64,000 nt of DNA from Nonomuraea candida (GCF_000725485.1 NZ_JOAG01000044.1:1-64000), one strand, 5' to 3'. Counted from the stretch's first letter, positions 16,153 to 25,056 are shown. Notes: a model not told the origin generated them from the sequence alone. Made by a program: numbers and translations.

Positions 16153-16623
16153 ATGCGCGCGTCAACGACGACGGTCCTCCTCGCCACGGCGCTGTCCATC
16201 GGAGGGGTCATGGCCGCCCCCGCGTACGCGGCCGCCGCCGCCGTCACCCCGGAGCGGGTGTGCGGTTCCGGCTTCGCCCGGGTCCCCCAGAGCAAGCAGG
16301 CCGTGCAGACCCCGGGCAAGCGCGTCCTGGGCCACGTCTACCTGCTCTACAACCGCAGGACCGGCGCCGCCTGCGTGACCACGATCAAGACCTCGAACGT
16401 CGGCACCCCCACCTTCGTCATGGCCACGATCACGACGCAGACGCGGGGCCCCCGCTCCCGCGCGAGCGGCGAGAACGAGGGCCGGAGCGTCAAGCACTAC
16501 CTGGGACCGGTGAAGACCTACGGCAAGGGCCGCTGCGTCAAGTACATGGGGACGATCCACGGCAAGGGACGCGGCGCCGAGGCCGCCAAGTCCGCCTGGA
16601 AGTCCTGGGGCGCCTGCGGCTGA
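16153..16623 (+). CDS. Small secreted cysteine-containing protein, unknown function
   Basis: This is a 156-residue protein with a clear signal peptide (MRASTTTVLLATALSIGG, cleavage near APAYA-AAAAV). The mature part has four cysteines (VCGSGF, AACVTT, GRCVKY, GACG) that could form two disulfides. It is rich in Lys, Gly and Thr, with motifs LGHVYLLYNRRTG and VKTYGKGRCVKYMG. It resembles small extracellular proteins of unknown role found widely in actinomycetes. An in-frame TTG at 16135 has its own GGGAG site, so the start is uncertain by six codons. No partner gene is evident. Confidence 0.7.
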   Translation: MRASTTTVLLATALSIGGVMAAPAYAAAAAVTPERVCGSGFARVPQSKQAVQTPGKRVLGHVYLLYNRRTGAACVTTIKTSNVGTPTFVMATITTQTRGPRSRASGENEGRSVKHYLGPVKTYGKGRCVKYMGTIHGKGRGAEAAKSAWKSWGACG

Positions 16624-16900
16624 CCACCGCCGGGCGCTTCCGGGCGTCGGTCATGAGGGCTCCCTGTCGTGAGCGGCGGGTGAGAGGGCGAGGCCGAAGA
16701 GCCGTGTACCGGGCGGCGGCGCGCACCGAGTCGCCGCCCAGGTTGATCAGCATGCCGGCCACGGCGGCGAAGAGCACCGGCACCCAGACGACCACCGGCC
16801 GGGCCCGGCGCGTCCGCGCGCTGCGGCGGCCCCTGCACGGCCACGCCGAAGGCCAGCGGCGCGAGGCTGCGGCTTCCGCCCGCACCCGGCCAAGACCCGC

Positions 16901-17372
16901 ACCGGCGACGCCGTCAACGGCTTCTTCGAGGCCCTGCGCACCCACCCGGAGCTGCGGTTCGTGCACGTACGGCACGAGGAGCACGCCGCACTGGCGGCGG
17001 TGGGCCACGCCAGGTTCACCGGCCGGCCCGCGGCCTGCGTGGCCACCCCGGGCCCGGGCGCGCTGCACCTGATGAACGGCCTGTACGACGGCAGGATCGA
17101 CGGCGCGCCCGTGCTGGCCATCACCGGCATGACCTACCACGACCTGGTCGGCACGCACTTCCTCCAGGACATCGACAGCGCCCGGGTGCTGGAGCCGGCG
17201 TGCGTGTTCAGCGAGCGCGTGATGGGGCCGGCGCACGCGGTCGCGCTGACCGACCGGGCCGTGCGCGCCGCGTTCCACCGGCGCGATCCTCACCGGCGAC
17301 GCCGGGACGGTCAGCTCCTGGGGGTCGCGGGTGATGCTCCAGGCCGCCGGAGTGGCGTCCGGCCGGGCCGGC
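16901..17372 (+). pseudogene. ThDP-dependent enzyme (acetolactate synthase / pyruvate oxidase family), remnant
   Basis: The frame from about 16903 encodes GDAVNGFFEALRTHPELRF, then VRHEEHAALAAVGHARFTG and ATPGPGALHLMNGLYDG, all from the pyrimidine-binding domain of ThDP enzymes. The Glu of RHEEH is the catalytic glutamate. There is no start, because the first about 25 residues are missing. After HRRD (about 17285) a frame change leads straight to ILTGDAGTVSSWGSRVML from the central domain. The rest of the enzyme is lost. The bases from 16624 to 16900 upstream hold no gene I recognise; a minus-strand stretch there encodes a short hydrophobic segment (VVVWVPVLFAAVAGMLINL) that may be another remnant. 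Confidence 0.78.
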
Positions 17373-17421
17373 GCCGGCTTCGAGGAGTCCGCCGCCCGGC
17401 GCGGGCGCGTAGGCTGGCGGG

Positions 17422-18327
17422 ATGATCTACGTCAAGACGCCCCTCACCCGTGAGATCCGCGAAGCCGCGGCCCTGACCTGGGGTGTCACGGGAGAGGGGG
17501 AGAGGCTGCACGGCGGGGAGGAGTCAGCCGCCTACCGCCTCGGCGGGCACGTCGTCCGCGTGGGCCCGGCGGGGCGCCCCGCCGCCGAGTCGGAGTGGTG
17601 CCACGCGATCGCCCGGCACGCCGCCGCGAGCCTCCCCGAGGCGGTCGCCCCGCTGCCGACCCCCGAAGGAGCGACGGTCGTCGTCGTCGGCGGCCGCCCG
17701 ATCTCCTGCTGGCCGTACGTCGAGGGCGCCTGGCCGGACTCCGCCGTTCCGGCCCAGCGCGACGCCGGCGCCCGGCTGCTCGCCGGGCTGCACCGGGCCC
17801 TGGCCGGCTTCCGCCCCGGCCCGCGCCCGGTGCCCGCCTTCCAGGAGACCGGCCTGTACGGCGATCCGCCCCGCGACGCCGCCGAGCTGGACGACCCCGA
17901 CCTGGACCGCTGGCTGGCCGCCTTCCACGCCGCGCACCCCGCGCGCCACCCCCTGCACGGCGACTTCTACCCCGGCAACACCCTGGCCAGGGACGGCCGG
18001 ATCGTGGCGGTGCTCGACTGGGACGAGGCCCTCGTCGGCGCCCCCGAGCTGGAGCTGGCCGCCGCCGCCCTGGAATGGGGCGACGAGCTGGCCGGGCCGA
18101 GCCAGGAGTTCCTGGCCGCGTACCACGAGGCGGGCGGCACGGCGGCGCGGCTGGACGAGGAGTCGCTCGCCCAGCTCGTCAGGCACAAGCTCCGCAGGGA
18201 GTACGCCTACTTCCACAAGGCCGTCCGCTCCGGGGTGACGCACGACGAGGAGGACCTCGATTACCATCGCGCCCGGGTGGAGCTGTTCCACCGGCTGCGC
18301 CCGTCCCGGTCCCGCGCGAGCGCGTAG
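17422..18327 (+). CDS. Phosphotransferase, APH/choline-kinase family
   Basis: This is a 301-residue kinase-fold protein. The catalytic loop is HGDFYPGNTL (His179, Asp181), and the metal-binding aspartate is Asp199 in VLDWDEALVG. The N-lobe contains GGEESAAYRLGGHVVRVG, similar to homoserine-kinase and macrolide-phosphotransferase-like proteins. A TAGGCT -10 box (17410-17415) lies six bases before ATG 17422, so the transcript is probably leaderless. The substrate is unknown. It is the second of three kinase-fold proteins in this part of the window. Confidence 0.86.
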   Translation: MIYVKTPLTREIREAAALTWGVTGEGERLHGGEESAAYRLGGHVVRVGPAGRPAAESEWCHAIARHAAASLPEAVAPLPTPEGATVVVVGGRPISCWPYVEGAWPDSAVPAQRDAGARLLAGLHRALAGFRPGPRPVPAFQETGLYGDPPRDAAELDDPDLDRWLAAFHAAHPARHPLHGDFYPGNTLARDGRIVAVLDWDEALVGAPELELAAAALEWGDELAGPSQEFLAAYHEAGGTAARLDEESLAQLVRHKLRREYAYFHKAVRSGVTHDEEDLDYHRARVELFHRLRPSRSRASA

Positions 18328-18378
18328 CGCGCCCGGCGGCCGTCAGGAGAGCGGCCCAGGGGATGGGAATGGAGGCTG

Positions 18379-19176
18379 TCAGAGGTCGAGTATCAAGGCA
18401 CGGTGGTCGGACACCTCGGGCGCGGTCGCGATCTCGAACCGCCGGACGGCGGCCGGGTCGGAGACGAGCAGGTAGCTGGCATGGCGTACGGGCCTGGGAT
18501 AGCGGGAGGTCCTGGTGTCGGCGTCGCCCACCAGGTCGGTCAGGCCGAGCCCGGCCAGGACGCGGAACGTCTCGCTGCCCGGCAGCACGTTGAAGTCGCC
18601 GCACACCACCGTCAGGTCGCCGTCCTCGCGCACGCCTTTGACGAGGTCCGCGAGCCGGTCCGCCTGGGCGCGGCGCGCCGGGGTGTCGGCCTTGCCCCGC
18701 GAGTCCCGCAGGCCGTGGAGATTGACGACGGTGACGAACCGCCGCGCCCGGTGGTCGTAGGTCCGTACGGCCAGGGCGGCGCGGGGCCGCCCGTCCGCCG
18801 GCCATGCCTCCTGGTGCTCGGTGTAGCCGCCGTGGACGAACGCCGAGCGCAGGCCGGCGATCGGGTACGTCTCGGCGACGAAGGTGGCCAGCCCGAAGTC
18901 CTGCCGGCGCGTGCCGTGGCCGTGGTCCAGGACCGGCCCCGAGTCGCTCGCGGTGAACAGGCCGAGGTGGCGGGGGAGGCGGGCGCGGACGTCGGCCAGC
19001 AGGTCGGCCCGCTGCGGCAGTGACCGCTCGGCGTCGTCGAAGCGCGTCCACCCGCCGCCGCCCGGGGTGCGCGTCACCTCCTGCAGGCACAGCACGTCGG
19101 CGTCGCACTCGTCGAGCCAGGGGGCGAGCTCATCGAACATCGCGCCACCCCAGGCGTTGAGAGAGATGATCCGCAC
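18379..19176 (-). CDS. Endonuclease/exonuclease/phosphatase (EEP) family protein
   Basis: This 265-residue protein has the DNase I-like fold. The metal-binding and catalytic motifs are present: SLNAWGG (Asn), LCLQEVTR (Glu), VVNLHGLRDSRG, VVCGDFNVLPGS (Asp and Asn) and the terminal SDHRALIL (Asp-His pair). It may hydrolyse phosphodiesters or phosphate esters. No signal peptide is evident. It starts with GTG at 19176, two bases after the stop of the ArsR-like regulator, so they form one transcript. Confidence 0.88.
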   Translation of the reverse strand: MRIISLNAWGGAMFDELAPWLDECDADVLCLQEVTRTPGGGGWTRFDDAERSLPQRADLLADVRARLPRHLGLFTASDSGPVLDHGHGTRRQDFGLATFVAETYPIAGLRSAFVHGGYTEHQEAWPADGRPRAALAVRTYDHRARRFVTVVNLHGLRDSRGKADTPARRAQADRLADLVKGVREDGDLTVVCGDFNVLPGSETFRVLAGLGLTDLVGDADTRTSRYPRPVRHASYLLVSDPAAVRRFEIATAPEVSDHRALILDL

Positions 19177-19178
19177 GG

Positions 19179-19580
19179 CTACGAGCCCTGAGCCCGGCCC
19201 GGGGCCGCCTCGCCGGGGGCGGCTTGGTCGAGGGCGGCTTGGCCGGGGGCGGCTTGGTCGAGGGCGGCGTCAGCGGCGGCGCCGGACAGGATGGCGTCGA
19301 GCAGCCCGGGATAGCGGGCGTCCAGATCCTCGCGCCGCAGGACGAGCAGATTCTCCCGGCCCGAGGGCTGTTGCCAGATGACGCCGCTGTCGCGCAGCAC
19401 CCGCCAGTGATGGGTCATGGTCGACTTCGCGGTGATGCCCAGCGTGTTGAGGACGCTGGTGCAGTTGTGCTCGCCGCCCGCGTCGAGCACGCGTACGGCG
19501 GCCAGGCGCACGCCGTTCCCGAGCGCCGAGAGCACGTCTTCGACCCGGATCTGGTCGCGGTCTGGATGACGGAAGGCCAT
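19179..19580 (-). CDS. ArsR-like winged-helix regulator
   Basis: This 133-residue DNA-binding protein has DVLSALGNGVRLAAVRVLD, then HNCTSVLNTLGITAKSTMTH and HWRVLRDSGVIWQQPSGREN, a typical helix-turn-helix and beta-wing. The Leu- and Arg-rich segment VLRREDLDARYPGLLDAIL follows. The last about 25 residues are AALDQAAPG repeats produced by a GC-rich minisatellite and are probably disordered. The start at 19580 is chosen over far-upstream frame extensions. The gene is divergent from a DHA2 exporter, which it most likely represses. Confidence 0.86.
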   Translation of the reverse strand: MAFRHPDRDQIRVEDVLSALGNGVRLAAVRVLDAGGEHNCTSVLNTLGITAKSTMTHHWRVLRDSGVIWQQPSGRENLLVLRREDLDARYPGLLDAILSGAAADAALDQAAPGQAALDQAAPGEAAPGRAQGS

Positions 19581-19601
19581 GGTCCCACTGTACTGCGAAG
19601 G

Positions 19602-19642
19602 TCGAACGATCGTCTCCCGATGTGGCATAGTTCGATCGTACG
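19602..19642. promoter_or_regulatory. Inverted repeat between the arsR-like gene and the exporter
   Basis: CGAACGATCG (19603-19612) and CGATCGTACG (19633-19642) are inverted with nine of ten positions matching. They lie in the 141-bp divergent promoter region, in the only AT-richer stretch there. A second CGTAC...GTAC dyad overlaps the right arm. This is a reasonable operator for the ArsR-like protein; the exact binding site cannot be fixed by eye. Confidence 0.4.
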
Positions 19643-19721
19643 TGAATACTCGTACAGTCGTCCTGTGGGGGCGGGCCGCCGCATGCCCGCCACCCGTCTC
19701 CCTCCTCCGAAGGGCGTTTCC

Positions 19722-21194
19722 ATGTCCGCACCATCCACGCTGCCCGCGCCGTCCGCGGCGGGGGCAGCGCCGCGACTCGGCTGGACCCTGGCGCTGCTCG
19801 CCCTGGCCCAGCTCATCTACGCGCTCGACCTCAACATCGTGTTCGTCGCGCTGCCGCAGATCGGCGCCGACCTGGGCTTCCCCGGCCAGACCCAGCAGCT
19901 CGTGGTCAGCGCCTACGTCGTCTTCGCCGGCGGCTTCCTGCTGTTCGGCGGCCGGGCGGCCGACCTGCTCGGCCGCCGCCGCGTCTTCGTGCTCGCCCTG
20001 ACCCTGTACGCCGTCTCCTCGCTGGCCGGCGGCCTGGCCGACGGCCCCGTCCTGATCATCGTGGCCCGTGCCGTCCAGGGAATCGGCGGGGCGCTGCTGC
20101 TGCCTGCCACGCTGGCCCTGCTCAACAGCCTGTTTCCGCAAGGTCCGCAGCGCAACCGGGCGCTGGCGGTCTGGGGCGGCGCCGGGGCGAGCGGGCTGAC
20201 CATCGGCGCGCTGCTCGGCGGCCTGCTCACGGAGAACTTCGGCTGGCCCGCCGTCTTCTACGTCAACGTCCCGCTGGCCGGGCTGGTCGCGCTGGCCGCG
20301 CTGGCCGTCATCCCGCGCGACCCGGCCCGGCGGGAGCGGCGCAGGTTCGACGTGCCGGGCGCGCTGAGCGTCACCGGCGGATCGACCCTGCTGGTCTTCG
20401 CCCTGGTCGAAGGGCCCGAGCTGGGCTGGGGCAGCCCGCTGGTGATCGGCGCCTTCGTGCTGGCCGCCGTCCTGCTGGTGATCTTCGCGCTGGTCGAGGC
20501 GCGCAGCGCCGACCCGCTCATGCCGTTCCGGCTCTTCCGCAACCGCCACCTGACCGTCGGCATGCTGGTCACCTTCGTCTACATGGCCACCTTCGGCGTC
20601 CTGCCCTACTTCCTCACCGTGCTGCTGCAGAGCGTGCACGGCTACAGCGCGCTGCAGAGCGGGCTGGCCTTCCTCGTCCCCTCGCTGGCCATCGCCGCCG
20701 GCACCCAGGCCGGTGAACGCCTGGCCACCCGCCTCGGCACCCGCGCCACCCTGCTCATCGGCTTCGCCGTCGGCGTGCCCGGCACCGCCGTGCTGGCGCT
20801 CGGCTTCGACGTCGGGGCCGGCTACGGCCTGCTGGTGCCCGGCCTCATCGTCTCGGGCCTGGGGCAGGGCGTCGTCTGGACCGCCATGTGGATCGCCGCC
20901 GCCACCGGCACAGCCGCCCACGAGCAGGGCGTCGCCAACGGCATCGCCTCCACCGCGCTCAACCTCGGCAACGCCATCGGCCTGGCCGTCTTCACCGTCA
21001 TCGCCGACGTCGGCACCGCCGGCAAGACCGGCCAGGCGCTGCGCGCCGCCACGGCGGAAGGGGAGTTCCTCGTCGTCCTGCTCACCGCGGCCGCGATGAT
21101 CGTCGGCCTGCTCGTCACGCTCGCCCTGCCGCGCCCCCGCCGGGAGCCCTCCGGCGCCACGCCGGCCGACACCTCCCCCGCTGTCACCGGCTGA
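19722..21194 (+). CDS. MFS drug exporter, DHA2 (EmrB/QacA-like, 14-helix) family
   Basis: This is a 490-residue membrane protein. It has an early charged helix LIYALDLNIVFVALPQIGAD, motif A (GGRAADLLGRRRVFVLALTL), motif C (GGAGASGLTIGALLGGLL) and NFGWPAVFYVNVPLA, which are classic for proton-driven multidrug exporters. The start at 19722 follows a GAAGG site; an upstream in-frame ATG at 19683 lies in the operator region. It is transcribed away from an ArsR-like regulator. The substrate is unknown. Confidence 0.93.
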   Translation: MSAPSTLPAPSAAGAAPRLGWTLALLALAQLIYALDLNIVFVALPQIGADLGFPGQTQQLVVSAYVVFAGGFLLFGGRAADLLGRRRVFVLALTLYAVSSLAGGLADGPVLIIVARAVQGIGGALLLPATLALLNSLFPQGPQRNRALAVWGGAGASGLTIGALLGGLLTENFGWPAVFYVNVPLAGLVALAALAVIPRDPARRERRRFDVPGALSVTGGSTLLVFALVEGPELGWGSPLVIGAFVLAAVLLVIFALVEARSADPLMPFRLFRNRHLTVGMLVTFVYMATFGVLPYFLTVLLQSVHGYSALQSGLAFLVPSLAIAAGTQAGERLATRLGTRATLLIGFAVGVPGTAVLALGFDVGAGYGLLVPGLIVSGLGQGVVWTAMWIAAATGTAAHEQGVANGIASTALNLGNAIGLAVFTVIADVGTAGKTGQALRAATAEGEFLVVLLTAAAMIVGLLVTLALPRPRREPSGATPADTSPAVTG

Positions 21195-21259
21195 CCGGCC
21201 CGAGCCGATCGGCGGCAGGACCCGGCCCGGCCGGCTCCTGCCGCCGACGGCCACTGATC

Positions 21260-21481
21260 GGCCCGGCCCGGCGCCCCGACGCTGTCCCGTACGATGATCG
21301 ACGCCACGTCTTCCGAGACGGCCGGCCGGCGAGCGGCGGATTCGGCACCGGCGAGGTCGTCGCGTTCCGGGCCTTCGCGCCGGCGCTCTGCGAGCACCTG
21401 ACCCGGGAGCGGCTCACCCACGACTGGCTGTTCACCAAGCACCGCCGGCTGCTCTGGGAAGACCTCGACGACTGGTCCTGA
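21260..21481 (+). pseudogene. C-terminal remnant of an unrecognised gene
   Basis: From about 21260 to the stop at 21481 the frame shows strict G/C third positions and a protein-like sequence (EVVAFRAFAPALCEH, LTHDWLFTKHRRLLWEDL, ending DDWS). No usable start codon precedes it, because the frame runs back into the exporter gene as antiphase sequence. I do not recognise the family. The codon use argues for a real coding end whose 5' part was lost. Confidence 0.4.
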
Positions 21482-21506
21482 CCGGTGGGCGGGTGCCGGC
21501 CCGCCG

Positions 21507-23009
21507 CTACGGCAGGTCGAAGGGGGCGGGGGAGTGGCCTGCCCAGATCCGGCGGGAGGCGTCCTCGGGGTAGGGCACGGTCTCCGAGCCGGCGTCCAGG
21601 ACCCGGGTGAGCCGCTCGCCGGGCCGGTGGGCGGGCCAGCCCGCGTCGCCGGTGGTGACGAAGCGGACCCATGCCTCCTGGAGCTCGCGGGAGAGCGCGA
21701 CGGCCTCGGGAGTGGGCTCCTCGCCGATGAGCCGGGTGCCGACGGGGCTGTCCAGCGTGCCGAACGCCAGGGGCACGTCGAGGCTGTGGCAGGCGCCCAG
21801 GATGCCGCCGAGGGCCGGGGCGGCCCAGCACAGTTCGAACAGGTAGGAGGTGCCGCCGGCTGCGGCGTTCGCCTCGGCCAGCTTCTGTGACGGCATGCGG
21901 AAGAGGGCGTCGGAGTACACCGTCTCCACCAGCTCCTCCGGGCCCGCCTGCGGGAACGCGGCACGGTAGGCCCGCGCGCCGTCCGGCCGCGGGGCCAGCA
22001 GCTCCAGGGCCGCGTGGGCGTCCTCCTCGGTGAAGGTGCCGTACCGTCCGCTCATGACGCTGAAGTATCGGAATTCGTCCCGGGTGTGGCCGACGAGCAG
22101 TTCGGTCCCGCTCGCGCGCGCGCCGGTCAGCGCGGGCCAGGGCGTTTCCGGGAGGACCTCGCCGTCGACGACGGGGCACAGCGCGGTGCCGGCCTCCGTG
22201 AGACGTCCCCAGCTCTCCCGGTGCGCGTGGAGGCCGGCGTTGAAGGAGGTGAGCTCGGCGGCCAGGTGCCAGGGGTCGATGTCGCGCCAGGCGGCGGCGG
22301 TGGGAGCCCCCGCGCCGAGCCGCTCCGCGAACGCGGCGGTGACCTGCCGGGCCAGCGCGGGCGTGCTGTGCAGCCCCGGCACCGAGTGGGCGATGGCCCG
22401 CCGGAACAGGCCGCGCGCCGCCTTCATCGTCAGGAGGGCGGCGACCGACCCTGCCCCGGCGGACACCCCGGCCACGGTGACCTGGCCGGGGTCGCCTCCG
22501 AAGGCGGCGATGTTGCGCTGCACCCACTCCAGCGCCGCGATCTGGTCGAGGAATCCGCGGTTGGGCGGCACGTCGTCGAGGAACGCGAAACCCTCCGCGC
22601 CCACGCGGCAGTTGATGGTCACCACGACGAGTCCCGCCTCGGCCAGCGCCGCCGGGTCGAACATGGGGTCGCTCGACGCCGCCGCGAGGTAGCCGCCCAC
22701 GGGGATCCACACCAGCACCGGCAGTCCCGCCGCGCCGGGATCCGGAGTGCCGACGTTGAGCGTCAGCCAGTCGGCGCCCTGCGGGGGCACGTCGATCGGC
22801 AGGGACAGCGGCACCACGGGGCCGAACTCCGCCGCCTGCCGCGTCCCCTCCCAGGGGAGCGGCGGGGCGGGCGCGGCGAAGCGCAGCGCTCCCACCGGCG
22901 GCTGCGCGTAGGGGATGCCGCGGAACACCGCGTGGCCGCGCCGCCGGCGCCCCTGCACCATCCCTTCCGTGGTGCGCACGCTCGGCCGTTCCGGCAGTCG
23001 TTCAGGCAT
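21507..23009 (-). CDS. Carboxylesterase, type B family
   Basis: This 500-residue alpha/beta hydrolase has the oxyanion and substrate motif VFRGIPYAQPPVGALRF near the start. The nucleophile elbow is TVAGVSAGAGSVAALL (Ser in GVSAGAG), with a Glu in the VVGHTRDEF region and a catalytic His in GACHSLDVPLAFG. It should cleave esters or carbamates of aryl and alkyl acids. No signal peptide is present. The start at 23009 has AGGAAGGGA upstream. It is divergent from a TetR regulator 97 bp away, which probably controls it. Confidence 0.92.
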   Translation of the reverse strand: MPERLPERPSVRTTEGMVQGRRRRGHAVFRGIPYAQPPVGALRFAAPAPPLPWEGTRQAAEFGPVVPLSLPIDVPPQGADWLTLNVGTPDPGAAGLPVLVWIPVGGYLAAASSDPMFDPAALAEAGLVVVTINCRVGAEGFAFLDDVPPNRGFLDQIAALEWVQRNIAAFGGDPGQVTVAGVSAGAGSVAALLTMKAARGLFRRAIAHSVPGLHSTPALARQVTAAFAERLGAGAPTAAAWRDIDPWHLAAELTSFNAGLHAHRESWGRLTEAGTALCPVVDGEVLPETPWPALTGARASGTELLVGHTRDEFRYFSVMSGRYGTFTEEDAHAALELLAPRPDGARAYRAAFPQAGPEELVETVYSDALFRMPSQKLAEANAAAGGTSYLFELCWAAPALGGILGACHSLDVPLAFGTLDSPVGTRLIGEEPTPEAVALSRELQEAWVRFVTTGDAGWPAHRPGERLTRVLDAGSETVPYPEDASRRIWAGHSPAPFDLP

Positions 23010-23036
23010 GACACCGTCCCTTCCTGGAGTGGAGCC

Positions 23037-23070
23037 AAGGTTATAGGTCAGGTGTATTATGTCAACTGTA
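23037..23070. promoter_or_regulatory. Divergent promoter / operator region for esterase and tetR
   Basis: This short AT-rich stretch between the two starts contains, on the minus strand, TTGACATAATACACC followed by TGACCTATAAC. It gives a good TTGACA -35 for the esterase, though the spacing to TATAAC is short (14 bp), and TGAC-type half sites that could bind the TetR protein. The element is plausible but not resolved. Confidence 0.35.
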
Positions 23071-23106
23071 TGGGAAAGGCTCCGAGAGACGGGGGAGAGG
23101 CCGGCG

Positions 23107-23718
23107 ATGCCGAAACAGGTGGACCATCGCGGACGGCGCGAGGCGATCGCCCGCGCGCTGTGGCGGGTGGTCGAGCGGCGCGGCGTCACGCACCTGACGA
23201 TGCGCGTGGTGGCGCAGGAGGCGGGCATCTCGCTCGGGCAGCTGCAGCACTACTTCGCCTCCCGGGCCGCCATGCTCTCCTTCGCCATGGACTTCGCGTC
23301 CGAGCAGACCGCGCTGCGCGTCGAGCGGGGGCTGGAGCGGCTCGGAGACCGCCCGCACCCGCGTGACGTGCTGCGGCTGACGCTCGCGGAAATGCTCCCG
23401 CTGCACGCCGACGCCCGCGCCACCAGCCGGATGAACGCCGCCTACGTCCTGGAGGCGCTGCACGACGAGGCCGTCCACGAGCAGGCGCGCCGCGGCCTCG
23501 TCCAGGGACGGGCCCTGGTCGAGCGGCTGCTCCGCCAGGCGATCGCCGACGGGCACCTCGCCGCCGACCGCGACCCGGCGGCCGAGACCGACCTGCTCCT
23601 CGCCCTCACCGGCTTCAGCCCCCTGATCGAGCTGAACGTGATCGCGCCCCGGGACGCGCTCGCCGCCATCGACCTGCACCTGGACAGGCTGTTCTCCGAC
23701 GTGCGGCCCCAGGGCTGA
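23107..23718 (+). CDS. TetR family transcriptional regulator
   Basis: This 203-residue regulator has its helix-turn-helix in HLTMRVVAQEAGISLGQLQH and YFASRAAMLSFAMDFASEQ. The C-terminal domain resembles BetI/AcrR-type sensors (VLEALHDEAVHEQARRGL). The start at 23107 follows GGGGGAGAGG; an in-frame ATG at 23059 lies in the promoter. It is divergent from the carboxylesterase and probably senses an ester or its product. The downstream 120 bases contain no gene. Confidence 0.92.
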   Translation: MPKQVDHRGRREAIARALWRVVERRGVTHLTMRVVAQEAGISLGQLQHYFASRAAMLSFAMDFASEQTALRVERGLERLGDRPHPRDVLRLTLAEMLPLHADARATSRMNAAYVLEALHDEAVHEQARRGLVQGRALVERLLRQAIADGHLAADRDPAAETDLLLALTGFSPLIELNVIAPRDALAAIDLHLDRLFSDVRPQG

Positions 23719-23845
23719 CGGCGCGGCCCCGGGCGCTCGGGGTCAGGAGACGTCCAGGGCGGCCTTTCACCGCCTCGCCGGCCTGCCGGCGCGGCTGCGC
23801 ACCGACGCTGGTCCCCGAACCGGGCCCGCCGCGGGCGGAAGGGCG

Positions 23846-24631
23846 CTAGCGGGGGCGTGGCGTGGCTGCGCGGGGCGTGGTCTCGCCCTCACGCCGGGTG
23901 GCGTGGAGATAGCCGACGGCGGCGGCGAGCAGGAACAGCCCCCAGGCCAGGAAGACCGGGTAGGTCGCCGCGAAGCCCCAGCTCCCGTCGAGGATCCCGG
24001 CGCCGCCGCCGGGCGCGCAGGCGCGGGTGATGCCGAACGTCAGGCAGGTCGTCATCATCGCGCCGTACTGGCCGACCAGCAGGCCGACGGCCACCGCCGG
24101 CACGACGGCCAGGCCGCGCGGCACCCGCCGCCCCGCCGCGAACGGCACCCAGCGCGGGACGACCTGCCCCCACCGGCTGGCCAGCCCCAGCGTGAGCAGC
24201 CCGCCGAGCACCGGCCCGGCGACGAGCAGCCCCCAGAACACCGGCGAGCCGCCCAGCTCCGCCAGGCCCGCACGGGACTCGGCGGCGACGCCCAGCGGCA
24301 CGCCCACCCCCCACAGCAGGTGCGGGAGCGAGAAGCCGAGCACCGGCACGCCGGCCGCGCCCCAGGCCGCCGACCTGGCCCAGAGCGCGGGACGCGCCGT
24401 CCCGTCCGCCCGGCGCCCGGGCGCACGGGCGGCGGTGCGCACGCCGTGGCGGTGGGTGGCCAGGGCGAGCAGCAGCCCCAGCGCGGCGAGGGGCAGCTGC
24501 CAGGCGAGCGCGGGATCGCCGAGCTTGCCGAACGCCAGCCGCATGACCAGGTTCCCCGGCGCCACCAGCACGAGCGCGGCCGAGGCCGCCCAGCCGGCGG
24601 CCAGCAGCGCCGGCCGCGTACGTGATCTCAT
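23846..24631 (-). CDS. Polytopic membrane protein, unknown function
   Basis: This is a 261-residue protein with about seven hydrophobic segments. The first is LLAAGWAASAALVLVAPGN. Later come LAALGLLLALATHRHG, VPVLGFSLPHLLWGVGV, LLVAGPVLGGLLTLGLA, VVPAVAVGLLVGQYGAM and VFLAWGLFLLAAAVGYLHA. The tail is arginine-rich. It resembles actinobacterial membrane proteins without assigned roles. The start at 24631 puts a short basic stretch before the first helix; the longer frame to 24766 adds an arginine-rich shadow. No operon partner is obvious. Confidence 0.72.
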   Translation of the reverse strand: MRSRTRPALLAAGWAASAALVLVAPGNLVMRLAFGKLGDPALAWQLPLAALGLLLALATHRHGVRTAARAPGRRADGTARPALWARSAAWGAAGVPVLGFSLPHLLWGVGVPLGVAAESRAGLAELGGSPVFWGLLVAGPVLGGLLTLGLASRWGQVVPRWVPFAAGRRVPRGLAVVPAVAVGLLVGQYGAMMTTCLTFGITRACAPGGGAGILDGSWGFAATYPVFLAWGLFLLAAAVGYLHATRREGETTPRAATPRPR

Positions 24632-24762
24632 GGCCGCCCACGGTAAGACCGGCCGCCCGCCTCCGGCGTCCCTCCCACGGGCCGGCCGGCTCCCCCGCGC
24701 GGGGGAGCTCACGGCCGCGCGTCCTCGGCCCCGTACGCGGCGCGCGCCCGGGACCGGGATGC

Positions 24763-25056
24763 TCACCAGCAGCGCGAGTCCGGGGGATCGCCTGAGTAGA
24801 CGCCGTCCACGTCGATGATCACCGGGCCGGTGGCCGGGTCCTCGTTCGCCCGGCGGCCGGACTCGTCGGCCATGATCCAGGCGTGGACGGTGAAGTCGCC
24901 GAGTTCGCCGTCAGGGTCCTCGATCCTGGCCTGGCGGTAGTGGCGGAGCACCTCGTGGACGGGCAGGTCGGTGGAGATCGGGAAGCGGATGGTGTACCAG
25001 CAGTCGCCGGAGTCACCGCCACGCGTCTCGGCCTGCGGCTCGAAGGCGCCGAACAT
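24763..25056 (-). CDS. Small hypothetical protein
   Basis: This 97-residue protein reads MFGAFEPQAETRGGDSGDC, YTIRFPISTDLPVHEVLRHY and GELGDFTVHAWIMADESG, ending DPPDSRCW. G/C third positions and varied amino acids support coding. I do not recognise a family. The start has no strong ribosome site, and the in-frame codons before the ATG (YPLPDGA) look protein-like up to a stop 9 codons upstream. The protein may therefore be a piece of a once longer gene. Confidence 0.5.
   Translation of the reverse strand: MFGAFEPQAETRGGDSGDCWYTIRFPISTDLPVHEVLRHYRQARIEDPDGELGDFTVHAWIMADESGRRANEDPATGPVIIDVDGVYSGDPPDSRCW

Noticed and set aside
19581..21254. 691-codon minus-strand frame continuing upstream from the ArsR-like gene
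   Set aside because: Only the last 133 codons match a family; the rest is antisense to the DHA2 exporter gene.
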